Positions 8,532 to 15,301 of a stretch of DNA of 15,301 nucleotides are shown piece after piece (the stretch's first letter is position 1; each line of letters begins with the position of its first letter). The translations under genes and the position numbers were made by a program. The stretch spans positions 1-15,301 of the forward strand of contig CATPAO010000255.1 of assembly GCA_955652025.1 (NCBI GenBank), read 5' to 3'. Below the pieces are notes generated by a model. The model made no database searches. It was not told where the DNA came from and worked only from the letters and a program-made list of their open reading frames with translations. This DNA is from Casimicrobiaceae bacterium. Lineage in GTDB: Bacteria > Pseudomonadota > Gammaproteobacteria > Burkholderiales > Casimicrobiaceae.

Positions 8532-10703
8532 CTAGCCGAAGCTCGCGGGATCGACGTCCAGCGCGACACGAACGCGCGCGGCGGGAAGCGCTGCCAATTC
8601 CTCGCGCCAGCCGGATAGAAACGCGTGCAACGCACGGCGCCGCGCGCTCTGCACGACGAGTTGTCCGCGCTCCATGCCGGCGCGGCGCGAAAGCAGCGCC
8701 GGCACCGGCGCAAATACGGTCACGGCGTCGCCGGGGCGCAGCAGTGCCTCTGCCGCGGCGTGCGCGCGACCGAGGTAAGCGTCGACGTCGTCGCGCCGAT
8801 GTGCTTCGGCAAGCAGCAGCGCAACGTGGGTCGCCGGCGGCAGCTCTGCCGCCTCGCGTTCGGCGATCAGCTGTCGCGCCAGGTGGTCATAGTCGTGGGA
8901 CTTCAGCGCTTCGTAAACCGGATGCGTCGGAAAATCGGTTTGCACGACGACCTCGCCGGCCAGGCCCGCGCGGCCGGCGCGCCCCGCCACTTGGATCAGC
9001 AACGCGGCCAATCGCTCGGTGGCGCGGAAGTCCGCGCTGTAGAGCGCGTTGTCGGCGCCGAGCACACCGACCAGCGTGAGGCGCGGAAAATCGTGTCCCT
9101 TTGCTAGCATTTGCGTGCCGATCAGCAAATCGATCGCGTCCGTCGCGACCCCTGCCCTGATCGCGGCGAACGCGCCTTTCGCGCGTGTGCTGTCGCGATC
9201 GACTCGTGCGATGCGGGCGCGCGGAAACGCCGCGGCCAGCGCACGCTCCAGCCGTTGCGTCCCATAGCCCAACGGCAGCAGGTCGACGTTGCCGCATTGC
9301 GGACACGCGCGCGGCAGCGGCTCGACATGGCCGCAATGGTGGCAACGCAACGACGGCGGCTCGCGATGCACGGTCAGCCGCGCGCTGCAACGCGGGCACT
9401 CCGCCTGCCACATGCACGCGCCGCATTTGAGCGACGGCGAGAAGCCACGCCGATTGACGAAGACGAGACCTTGTTCGCCGCGTGCGAGGCAAGCGCCAAG
9501 CGCGTCCCACAGCGGGCCGGCAATGCCATCGTGAGCGCCGGCGCCGCGATTGCCGACCAACGCAAGCCGCGGCAGCGTCGCGCGCGGATCGGCGCGGCGC
9601 AACAGTCTGAGATGGCGATAGCGACCGGCGCGGGCTTGCGCATACGACTCGAGCGACGGTGTCGCGCTGCCGAGGACGATCGGCACGCCGCGCGAACGCG
9701 CGCGCCAGACGGCGACATCGCGCGCGTGATAGCGGACACCCTCCTGTTGCTTGTAGGAGGCATCGTGCTCCTCGTCGATGACGATCAGCGCGAGCCGCGG
9801 CAACGCGCAGAACACCGACAGCCGCGTCCCCAGGACGAGATCGGCGTCGCCACGCGCGGCGGCAAGCCAGTGGGCGCGCCGTTCGCCATCGGCGAGACCG
9901 CTATGCAGCGTCACGGCACGTGCGCGCGGCAACGCGGCGCGCACGCGCATCTCGAGTTGCGGCGTCAGGTTGATTTCTGGTACGAGCATCAGAACTTGAC
10001 CGTCCTGCGCGATGGCCGCCTCGGCCGCCGCGAGATAGACGTCGGTCTTTCCGCTGCCGGTCACACCCTGCAGTAACAACGTGGCGAACGTGCCGGACGC
10101 ACCGTCGATCGCGTCGACCGCCGACCGTTGATCGTCATTGAGTTGCGTTGGCGGCGGCGTCGCCTGCGACAGGATGGGCGCGACGTCGCCTTCCGCCTGC
10201 CACCTTCGCAACGTTTGTCGCAGATGCGATGGCAGCGCATGGATCTCATCGGCCGACAGTCCCGTTGCAGCGGCGGCCAATCGCGCAAAGAGCCGTTGCG
10301 CCGCCGGCGCGCGGACAAGTCGTGCCGGCAATGACGCGTGGCCTTGCGCGGTCAGCGCAAGCGCGACGATCGTTGGGCGAACCGCTGTGTCGCGCGTCCC
10401 CAGCGGCGGAACAGCCAAGGCAACGGTCATGCCGAGCGGTTGCTGGTAGTAATCACCGACGAATTCGGCCAGCGTCATCACGTCATCGGAGAGCGGCGGC
10501 AGCGCAACGATTTCGTCGATCGGCTGCACGCGTTCGCGCGATACTTCCGACTCCGTTACGACGTCGGCGACAACGCCGATCAGCGAACGGCCCGCCAGAC
10601 GGACGCGCACGATCGCGCCCCGCGTGATCGCCGGCCCGTCGGGAATCCAATAATCGAAGCTCCGGTCGAGCGCGACAGGCAACGCGATCCGAGCAATCGT
10701 CAT
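8532..10703 (-). CDS. priA: Primosomal protein N' (replication restart helicase PriA)
   Basis: 723 aa. ATP-dependent superfamily 2 DNA helicase that recognises stalled forks and starts primosome loading. The start ATG 10703 gives the standard N-terminus ([10 protein letters not shown], then DRSFDYWIP). Order of parts: N-terminal DNA-binding domain (about 1-105), Walker A GVTGSGKT at 213-220, DEEH box at 310-313, motif III GSATPS at 345-350, and a zinc-binding insertion with eight cysteines (427, 430, 436, 439, 454, 457, 467, 470) for two Zn ions. After these come [12 protein letters not shown] and a QVAGRAGRA motif, both typical of PriA. Length matches the family. It follows hemE after a 446-bp gap, a conserved pairing in betaproteobacteria. 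Confidence 0.97.
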   Translation of the reverse strand: MTIARIALPVALDRSFDYWIPDGPAITRGAIVRVRLAGRSLIGVVADVVTESEVSRERVQPIDEIVALPPLSDDVMTLAEFVGDYYQQPLGMTVALAVPPLGTRDTAVRPTIVALALTAQGHASLPARLVRAPAAQRLFARLAAAATGLSADEIHALPSHLRQTLRRWQAEGDVAPILSQATPPPTQLNDDQRSAVDAIDGASGTFATLLLQGVTGSGKTDVYLAAAEAAIAQDGQVLMLVPEINLTPQLEMRVRAALPRARAVTLHSGLADGERRAHWLAAARGDADLVLGTRLSVFCALPRLALIVIDEEHDASYKQQEGVRYHARDVAVWRARSRGVPIVLGSATPSLESYAQARAGRYRHLRLLRRADPRATLPRLALVGNRGAGAHDGIAGPLWDALGACLARGEQGLVFVNRRGFSPSLKCGACMWQAECPRCSARLTVHREPPSLRCHHCGHVEPLPRACPQCGNVDLLPLGYGTQRLERALAAAFPRARIARVDRDSTRAKGAFAAIRAGVATDAIDLLIGTQMLAKGHDFPRLTLVGVLGADNALYSADFRATERLAALLIQVAGRAGRAGLAGEVVVQTDFPTHPVYEALKSHDYDHLARQLIAEREAAELPPATHVALLLAEAHRRDDVDAYLGRAHAAAEALLRPGDAVTVFAPVPALLSRRAGMERGQLVVQSARRRALHAFLSGWREELAALPAARVRVALDVDPASFG

Positions 10704-10710
10704 TGTTGTT

Positions 10711-10752
10711 TCGACGCCACGAAAGTATTTATCGACGCCACGAAAATATTTA
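10711..10752. repeat. Tandem 21-bp repeat (two copies) upstream of priA
   Basis: Two directly adjacent 21-bp copies (10711-10731 and 10732-10752), each starting TCGACGCCACGAAA and ending TATTTA, with one mismatch. The second copy ends 49 bp before the priA ATG. They could be operator sites, a leader-RNA element or a simple duplication. Confidence 0.85.
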
Positions 10753-10858
10753 AGCAGGCCGACCGCACAAGCTGGAGTGATCGAAATCTTCACCACATCT
10801 TGCAGCAATGGCCTGCAAGTCATTCTTTTTCCACGACCCTTTTGCGACCTTCACGGGC

Positions 10859-10879
10859 TGTGGATAGATGTGTGCGTAA
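10859..10879 (-). promoter_or_regulatory. Two DnaA-box-like words upstream of priA
   Basis: On the minus strand TTACGCACA (10871-10879) and CTATCCACA (10859-10867) each match the DnaA box consensus TTWTNCACA at eight of nine positions, are in the same orientation and are three bases apart. A third, perfect match lies at 11037-11045. Confidence 0.3.
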
Positions 10880-10938
10880 GTCACTTGACAATGCCGCTGA
10901 AGTCTCCTTGGTGCGCGACCGCACGTCGATGCGTTGTC

Positions 10939-10969
10939 GTATAACCGTCGTTTTTCGTTGTTGATTCAA
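10939..10969 (-). promoter_or_regulatory. Weak candidate promoter for priA
   Basis: On the minus strand TTGAAT (10964-10969) and TTATAC (10939-10944) are separated by 19 bp within the AT-rich patch of the gap. The spacing is longer than ideal, so this is a guess based on hexamer similarity and location. Confidence 0.22.
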
Positions 10970-11036
10970 TTAATTGCGATCTATCCTCTGCGAGAGCGCC
11001 GCGACGCCGCCCGCCGGGTGATGGCTCGCTAGGACA

Positions 11037-11045
11037 TGTGCATAA
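11037..11045 (-). promoter_or_regulatory. DnaA-box match (TTATGCACA)
   Basis: On the minus strand TTATGCACA matches the DnaA box consensus TTWTNCACA at all nine positions. It lies about 160 bp from the other two imperfect matches in the same gap. A single nine-base match can occur by chance. Confidence 0.3.
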
Positions 11046-11112
11046 GTGCCCGGGCATCACCTGCGGCGCCCGTTTGTCAAGACCCCGTAGAACAAAAGTC
11101 GCCACGCAACGT

Positions 11113-11128
11113 CGTTCGTTGACGAACG
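11113..11128 (-). terminator. Candidate terminator hairpin after hemE
   Basis: A perfect 6-bp stem with a four-base loop (CGTTCG-TCAA-CGAACG on the minus strand) lies 21 bp after the hemE stop. A short CTTTTG follows about 16 bases further on. The stem is short and the T-run weak, so termination would be modest. Confidence 0.35.
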
Positions 11129-11149
11129 CGCATAGACGTGAAGGCTCGA

Positions 11150-12208
11150 TCAACGCACTCGCGCGGACGCCCGGTGCACCGCCTCCACCAGCGCCGCCAC
11201 GTGATCGGGAGGCGTCGCCGGAACGAGGCCGTGTCCCAGGTTGAATATGTGGCCTGGCGCGGGACCGGCGGAGCGCACAACGGCTTCCGCCGCGCGCACT
11301 ACGGTCTCGGAATCGGTGAGGAGCACGAGCGGATCGAGGTTGCCCTGAAGCGCGACGCGCGCGCCGATCTGTCGGCGCGCGGCCGCCAAGTCGATCGTCC
11401 AGTCGAGTCCGACGCATGCAGCGCCACAATCGGCGAGATCGTCGAGCCAACCACCCGCGCCTTTGGTGAAGACGATGGCGGGCACGCGCGCGTCTTCGCT
11501 GCCCGACGCAAGCTCCGCGACCACCCTGCGCATCGGCGCCAGCGAAAAGCGGCGCCACGACTCGGCGGTGAGTACGCCGCCCCACGTGTCGAACAGCATC
11601 ACGGCGTCGGCACCCGCGGCGATTTGTTCGCGCAAATAGCCCGTCACCGCGCGCGCGTTGACGTCGACGATTCGCGCGAGCAGATCGGGACGCGCGTGCG
11701 CCATCTTGCGCACGGTCGCGAAATCGGCACTGCCGCCGCCTTCGATCATGTAGCAAGCGAGCGTGAACGGGCTGCCGGCGAATCCGATCAGCGGCACGCG
11801 GTCGTGCAGCGCACGCTTGATTTCGGCGACCGCGTCGAATACATACCGCAATCGCGCCATGTCCGGCACGGCGAGCGCAGCGATCGACGTCTCGTCCGCC
11901 ATCGTTCGCGCAAAGCGCGGCCCTTCGTTCTCGACGAACGACAGCCCGAGGCCCATCGCGTCGGGGATCGTCAGGATGTCGGAAAACAGAATCGCCGCGT
12001 CGAGCGGGTAACGCGCGAGCGGTTGCAGCGTCACTTCGGTCGCAAGCGAGGGCGTCGTGGCAAGCGCCATGAAGCTGCCGGCGCGGGCGCGCGTCGCGTT
12101 GTATTCGGGCAGATAGCGGCCCGCCTGCCGCATCAACCAGATCGGCGTATACGGCGTCGGCTCGCGCCGCAACGCGCGCAGGAAGGTGTCGTTCTCGATG
12201 ACGGCCAT
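11150..12208 (-). CDS. hemE: Uroporphyrinogen decarboxylase
   Basis: 352 aa, matching the family length of about 350. Cytoplasmic haem biosynthesis enzyme that converts uroporphyrinogen III to coproporphyrinogen III by four decarboxylations. The N-terminal signature [15 protein letters not shown] is at 22-36, holding the substrate-binding arginines, and the catalytic aspartate is in FSDIL (Asp77). [17 protein letters not shown] and the later MLFDTWGG and HIFNLGHGL segments are the other conserved blocks. ATG 12208 gives the standard N-terminus; no strong ribosome binding site is visible. The gene starts 42 bp after the Kdo hydroxylase stop, so the two may be co-transcribed. A GC palindrome (GCCGGCCGGC) lies in that short gap. 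Confidence 0.97.
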   Translation of the reverse strand: MAVIENDTFLRALRREPTPYTPIWLMRQAGRYLPEYNATRARAGSFMALATTPSLATEVTLQPLARYPLDAAILFSDILTIPDAMGLGLSFVENEGPRFARTMADETSIAALAVPDMARLRYVFDAVAEIKRALHDRVPLIGFAGSPFTLACYMIEGGGSADFATVRKMAHARPDLLARIVDVNARAVTGYLREQIAAGADAVMLFDTWGGVLTAESWRRFSLAPMRRVVAELASGSEDARVPAIVFTKGAGGWLDDLADCGAACVGLDWTIDLAAARRQIGARVALQGNLDPLVLLTDSETVVRAAEAVVRSAGPAPGHIFNLGHGLVPATPPDHVAALVEAVHRASARVR

Positions 12209-12250
12209 GCGATCCGGCGGCTTGAATGCCGGCCGGCGTCGCAGAGGATA

Positions 12251-13126
12251 TCAGGCGGCGAGCGTGCGTCCGGTAAGACGCTCGAGGATCGCGAGGGGCG
12301 AAAGCTCGGGCACGTAGAGTGCCGCCAGCGGCAAATGAATCGTCTGCTCGAGCATGTACTGGCCCGCCGCGGCCGCGTGCATCACTTGGTCGGAAAAGCA
12401 GATCCACGACGTGCCGGGCGCGAAGCGCACCTCTTCTTGCGGACACTCGCGTTGATAGCCGAGATCGGACTTCGCGCAATCGTGCAGGCCCAGCATCAAA
12501 TGATCGTAATCGCTGCGCGGTCCCTTGGTGACGCGCAGCGCCGCCAGCACGGCCGATTCGCCCCGGCGCAACGCGCGAATTCGCGGCATGAAGCGGCGCG
12601 CCATCGGCTCGAATGCTTCGCCGACCCGCCATACGCGATCTTCGCCACGCGGATTGACGTTGCAGAACACGCGCAGGATTCGCTCGCCGCGATTGGGCCG
12701 CGACGGAAATGCATCGACGTGCAGCCGCGTGTCGTCCTTGCGCCACGACACCTTGCGCCCGCTCGCCGGTTGCGGGCGATAGCTGGTGCGGGCGCGCGTC
12801 AAATGCGGCGCGTAACGCGGGAACAGCGCGGCGATCAGTCCGCTCGCGTTCGCGGCAAAGCGCCCCACCATTCGCGCGAGCGCCAGGAGGTCGTCCGGGT
12901 TGCCGCGCGCGCCCTTGATCACGGCGCCCTCGAGGCTGATGTTTTTCGCATGACCGTCCGACCACTTGGGATCGAGAAAGCGCGGCTCGTCGCCCTCGAA
13001 GGCGAAGGCGAGCCGCGGCAGCGAGAGCACGCCGCCCGCCTCGAGCAAGCACGCGAGCTCCTCGGTTCGCGCCGGCGACACCGCCGGACACCAGCTCGCG
13101 ATGTCGAGCGTGACGACCGAGCTCAT
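12251..13126 (-). CDS. kdoO: Kdo hydroxylase, Fe(II)/2-oxoglutarate-dependent
   Basis: 291 aa. Recognised as the Kdo_hydroxy family, non-haem iron dioxygenases that convert an inner-core Kdo sugar of lipopolysaccharide to Ko, as characterised for KdoO of Burkholderia and Yersinia. Visible features: LDPKWSDGHAKNISL near the N-terminus (51-65), the metal-binding HxD as His136/Asp138 in RLHVDAFPSRP, and a candidate distal His250 in SDQVMHAAAAGQ. The start ATG 13126 has GGGGG seven bases upstream and falls at the end of a tandem repeat; upstream in-frame codons are only repeat sequence. The mini-ORF carried by that repeat stops in an ATGA overlap with this start, which suggests translational coupling. 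Neighbours are gltD upstream and hemE downstream, neither related to lipopolysaccharide. Family assignment is from memory of conserved blocks. Confidence 0.8.
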   Translation of the reverse strand: MSSVVTLDIASWCPAVSPARTEELACLLEAGGVLSLPRLAFAFEGDEPRFLDPKWSDGHAKNISLEGAVIKGARGNPDDLLALARMVGRFAANASGLIAALFPRYAPHLTRARTSYRPQPASGRKVSWRKDDTRLHVDAFPSRPNRGERILRVFCNVNPRGEDRVWRVGEAFEPMARRFMPRIRALRRGESAVLAALRVTKGPRSDYDHLMLGLHDCAKSDLGYQRECPQEEVRFAPGTSWICFSDQVMHAAAAGQYMLEQTIHLPLAALYVPELSPLAILERLTGRTLAA

Positions 13127-13302
13127 AGGACGACCCCCACGCTTGCGGCTTCCGCCGCTGCGTTGCCCCCACAGGGGCCGCAATTCGCGTCTTGGGACGG
13201 CCCGGCGGCGCTCATACGACCCCCAGCGCTTGCGGCTTCCGCCGCTGCGCTGCCCCCACAGGGGGCGCAATTCGCGCCTTGGGACGGCCCGGCGGCGCTC
13301 AT
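13123..13302 (-). CDS. Repeat-encoded mini-ORF overlapping the Kdo hydroxylase start
   Basis: An open frame of 59 codons starts at ATG 13302, eleven bases after the gltD stop, and reads through both repeat copies. The product would be two similar units ([17 protein letters not shown]... and [17 protein letters not shown]...), each with two cysteines and an Ala-rich end. It stops at a TGA overlapping the next gene's ATG (ATGA). A GGGGG word precedes the second internal ATG at 13215. The differences between copies mostly change amino acids, which argues against selection on the peptide. It may be a chance frame in a repeat, or a coupling leader. Confidence 0.25.
   Translation of the reverse strand: MSAAGPSQGANCAPCGGSAAAEAASAGGRMSAAGPSQDANCGPCGGNAAAEAASVGVVL
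13127..13302. repeat. Two-copy tandem GC-rich repeat with conserved hairpins
   Basis: Copy A is 13216-13302 (87 bp) and copy B 13127-13215 (89 bp); on the minus strand each begins ATGAGCGCCGCCGGGCCGTC. Each contains two hairpins. The first (13225-13251 in A, 13139-13163 in B) has a GCGGC/GCCGC stem with a GGAA loop on the minus strand, extended by AGCGC/GCGCT in A and ACGC/GCGT in B. The second (about 13252-13266 in A, 13164-13182 in B) is a C-run/G-run stem with a three-base loop. The unit resembles GC-rich repeats I recall scattered between genes in Burkholderiales genomes. It lies exactly between gltD and the Kdo hydroxylase gene. Confidence 0.88.
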
Positions 13303-13313
13303 TGCACCGCCGA

Positions 13314-14747
13314 TCAACGCGGCAATGCGGAGCCGCCCATCAGCATTTCGTCGATCGCGCGTGCGCATTGGCGCCCTTCGCGGATCGCCCAGACGATGAG
13401 CGACTGGCCGCGGCGCATGTCGCCGGCGGCGAAGACTTTCGGCACCGACGTTTTGTAGTCGTCGGTGTCGGCCTTGACGTTGGTGCGGTGGTCGCGTTCG
13501 ACGCCGAACTGCTCGAGCAGCCCCTTTGCGACCGGACCGGTGAAGCCCATCGCGAACAGCACGAGATCGGCCTTCATGTCGAACTCGCTCCCTGGAACCT
13601 CGATCATCTTCATCCCGCCGGCGTCCTTCCGCCATTCGACGCGCGACGCGACAAGCTTCTCGACGCGACCGTTGTGGCCTTCGAAGCGCTTCGTCGCCAC
13701 CGCCCAGTCGCGCGCCACGCCCTCCTCGTGCGACGTCGACGTGCGGAGCTTGATCGGCCAATACGGCCATACCAGCGGCTTGTTCTCGGTCTCCGGCGGC
13801 TGTGGCAACAGCTCGAATTGCGTCACCGACGCGGCGCCCTGGCGATTGGACGTGCCGACACAGTCGGAACCGGTGTCGCCGCCGCCGATCACGACGACGT
13901 GCTTGCCCGTCGCGGTGATTTGATCCGGAACGGTGTCGCCCGCGACGACCTTGTTCTGTTGCGGCAGAAACTCCATCGCGAAATGGATGCCGGCAAGATT
14001 GCGTCCGGGCGCCGGCAGGTCGCGCGGCTCCTCTGCGCCGCCGGTCAACGCGATCGCGTCGAATTCGGCAGAGAGGGTCGCCGCGGGAACGTTGCCGCCG
14101 ACGTGCGCATTCGGCCGGAAGACGACGCCCTCTTCCGCCATCTGCGCCATGCGCCGGTCGATCAGATGCTTTTCCATCTTGAAATCGGGGATGCCGTAAC
14201 GCAACAGGCCGCCGATGCGGTCCTCCCTCTCGAACACGACGACGTCGTGCCCGGCGCGCGCGAGCTGCTGCGCGCACGCGAGTCCCGCGGGACCGGAACC
14301 GACGACGGCGACTCGCTTGCCGGTCTTGGCGGCCGGGGGCAGCGGCACGACCCAGCCCTCGTCCCAACCCTTGTCGATCAGGAAATGCTCGATCGACTTG
14401 ATGCCGACCGGATCGTTGTTGATGTTGAGCGTGCACGCCGCCTCGCACGGCGCCGGACAAACGCGGCCGGTGAATTCGGGAAAATTGTTCGTCGAATGCA
14501 GCACGTCGAGTGCGGCACGCCATTGCTGCCGATACGCGAGATCGTTCCAGTCCGGAATGATGTTGTTGATCGGGCACCCGGTCTGGCAGAACGTGATGCA
14601 TCAGTCCATGCAGCGCGCGACCTGTTTCGCCGCCTCGTCGTCGGCGAGCGGCAGGATGAACTCGCGATAGTGCGTGACGCGCCGGGCGATCGGCTCGGTC
14701 GCCTCCTGGATCCGCTGCAACTCGATAAAACCCGTCACCTTGCCCAT
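13314..14747 (-). pseudogene. gltD: Glutamate synthase small subunit GltD with in-frame TGA at a cluster cysteine
   Basis: 477 codons plus stop from ATG 14747. The beta subunit of NADPH-dependent glutamate synthase passes electrons from NADPH via FAD and Fe-S centres to GltB. Visible parts: N-terminal helical cluster domain with CxxCxxxxCxxxC expected at 46/49/54/58, second cysteine set CPAPCEAAC (97, 101, 105), FAD motif GSGPAG at 150-155, NADPH-binding GGGDTGSDC at 288-296, and a C-terminal FAD segment [11 protein letters not shown]. Codon 49 (14601-14603) is TGA where the family has Cys, and codon 50 is Cys where it has Gly; the frame is intact on both sides. The remaining sequence looks under full constraint, so a sequencing or assembly error is at least as likely as real inactivation. 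Restart at GTG 14504 would lose the first cluster. The ATG overlaps the gltB stop (TGATG), with GAGG six bases upstream. Confidence 0.88.
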
Positions 14748-15301
14748 CAAGCGGCCTCGCGCTGCTTGGTCGCCGTGGTCTTCAGCGCCGCGCGCCTGGC
14801 ATGCATTTCGGTGAGCGCGCGCTTGTATTCGTGCGGGAACACCTTGACGAACTTCGCCCGCGAAGCTTCCCAGTCGTCGAGCACCTTGAGCGCCAGCGTC
14901 GACCCCGTGTAACGCAAATGACGCTCGATCTGCGCTCGCACGATCGGTTCGTCGAACTGCTCCTGATGAAGGAGCCGACCTTTACCCGCAGCGGCGAGAT
15001 CGACCTCGGCGGCCGCCTGCTCGGCTTCGGGCAAAAGCGGCTCGAGCGCGACCATCGACGCGTTGCACCGCGATGCGAACGTGCCGTCCGGATCGTAGAC
15101 ATACGCGATGCCGCCGCTCATGCCGGCGGCGAAGTTGCGTCCGGTGCGTCCGAGCACGACGACGGTGCCGCCGGTCATGTATTCGCAGCCGTGGTCGCCG
15201 GTGCCTTCGACGACCGCCGACGCGCCCGAATTGCGTACACAGAAGCGTTCGCCCGCGACACCGCGGAAATACGCTTCGCCTTCGATCGCACCGTACATCA
15301 C
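14747..15301 (-). CDS. gltB: Glutamate synthase large subunit GltB, C-terminal part (partial)
   Basis: The last 184 residues; the gene continues beyond the right edge. This is the C-terminal GXGXG beta-helix domain of the alpha subunit: [20 protein letters not shown], then [14 protein letters not shown] and the glycine-rich [20 protein letters not shown], followed by the helical tail. GltB hydrolyses glutamine and builds glutamate from 2-oxoglutarate with electrons from GltD. Its stop codon overlaps the gltD start by one base (TGATG), so the subunits are translationally coupled, as expected for a complex. The catalytic N-terminal amidotransferase and FMN/3Fe-4S domains lie outside the window. 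Confidence 0.96.
   Translation of the reverse strand: MMYGAIEGEAYFRGVAGERFCVRNSGASAVVEGTGDHGCEYMTGGTVVVLGRTGRNFAAGMSGGIAYVYDPDGTFASRCNASMVALEPLLPEAEQAAAEVDLAAAGKGRLLHQEQFDEPIVRAQIERHLRYTGSTLALKVLDDWEASRAKFVKVFPHEYKRALTEMHARRAALKTTATKQREAA

Larger units (their letters stand above)
10704..11149. other. hemE-priA intergenic region (446 bp)
   Basis: No convincing gene on either strand. An in-frame upstream ATG at 10823 would extend PriA by 40 residues, but this does not look like PriA sequence. The gap holds a tandem 21-bp repeat next to priA, three DnaA-box-like words, an AT-rich patch at about 10939-10980 (unusual in this GC-rich window) and a small hairpin after hemE. It probably carries the hemE terminator and the priA promoter. 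Confidence 0.6.

Noticed and set aside
6611..9079. Plus-strand open frame of 822 codons
   Set aside because: It is antisense to argS and to parts of the SPOR and priA genes; no family motif is seen, whereas the minus-strand genes are unmistakable.
10704..10823. N-terminal extension of PriA from ATG 10823
   Set aside because: The 40 extra residues are unlike PriA and derive from the tandem repeat (KYFRGVDKYFRGVE); the ATG at 10703 gives the standard family N-terminus.
10885..10890. Plus-strand TTGACA as a -35 element
   Set aside because: No -10-like hexamer at 15-19 bp downstream and no plus-strand gene follows.
10859..11045. Chromosomal replication origin
   Set aside because: Only three box-like words, no dnaA/dnaN/parAB neighbours and no long AT-rich unwinding region.
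11075..11080. Minus-strand TTGACA as a priA -35 element
   Set aside because: The hexamers 15-19 bp downstream (around ATGCCC) do not resemble a -10 element.
10881..13172. Long minus-strand open frame of 763 codons across hemE and the Kdo hydroxylase gene
   Set aside because: It is out of frame with two genes that have clear family motifs, is rich in Arg/Ala as expected of a shadow in GC-rich DNA, and shows no recognisable domain.
13123..14601. Minus-strand 492-codon frame overlapping gltD
   Set aside because: Shadow of gltD in another frame; only its last 59 codons, within the tandem repeat, are considered separately.
14601..14603. Selenocysteine at the gltD TGA
   Set aside because: The bases after the TGA do not show a clear bacterial SECIS-like stem with a small loop at the expected distance, and no selenium genes are visible. 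Kept only as a remote option in the finding.

Overview
The window is a GC-rich stretch of chromosome. Its gene content and order point to a betaproteobacterium, most likely of the order Burkholderiales. The basis is the neighbour pair hemE-priA, the run argS / SPOR protein / dsbA / SDR, a Kdo hydroxylase gene, and a tandem GC-rich intergenic repeat of a kind I associate with that order. This is inference from recognised families, not a database result. Every gene except one lies on the minus strand, so the region reads from right to left.

Right end (about 13.1-15.3 kb): the 3' part of gltB, then gltD overlapping it by one base. Together they make NADPH-dependent glutamate synthase. gltD carries an in-frame TGA exactly where a cysteine ligand of the first Fe-S cluster should be. 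Between gltD and the next gene is a two-copy tandem repeat (87 and 89 bp). It folds into paired hairpins and is also an open mini-ORF that ends in an ATGA overlap with the next start codon.

Middle (8.5-13.1 kb): a Kdo hydroxylase (lipid A inner core), hemE (uroporphyrinogen decarboxylase), a 446-bp gap with DnaA-box-like words and a 21-bp tandem repeat, then priA (replication restart helicase).

Left-middle (4.0-8.5 kb): a compact minus-strand run of argS, a SPOR-domain membrane protein, dsbA, an SDR oxidoreductase and a secreted SnoaL/NTF2-like protein, with gaps of only 22-90 bp.

Left end (0-4.0 kb): the only plus-strand gene is a GDSL-type autotransporter esterase, which meets the SnoaL-like gene tail to tail. 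Divergent from it is an exported FecR/DUF6600 protein. Its reading frame stays open to the window edge and runs through a glutamine-rich tail into what looks like the start of a separate gene.

Most of the window is housekeeping and cell-envelope function. I see no phage, IS element, CRISPR array, tRNA or rRNA. The points that deserve attention are the gltD TGA, the structured and translated tandem repeat, the hemE-priA gap, and the missing stop of the DUF6600 gene.
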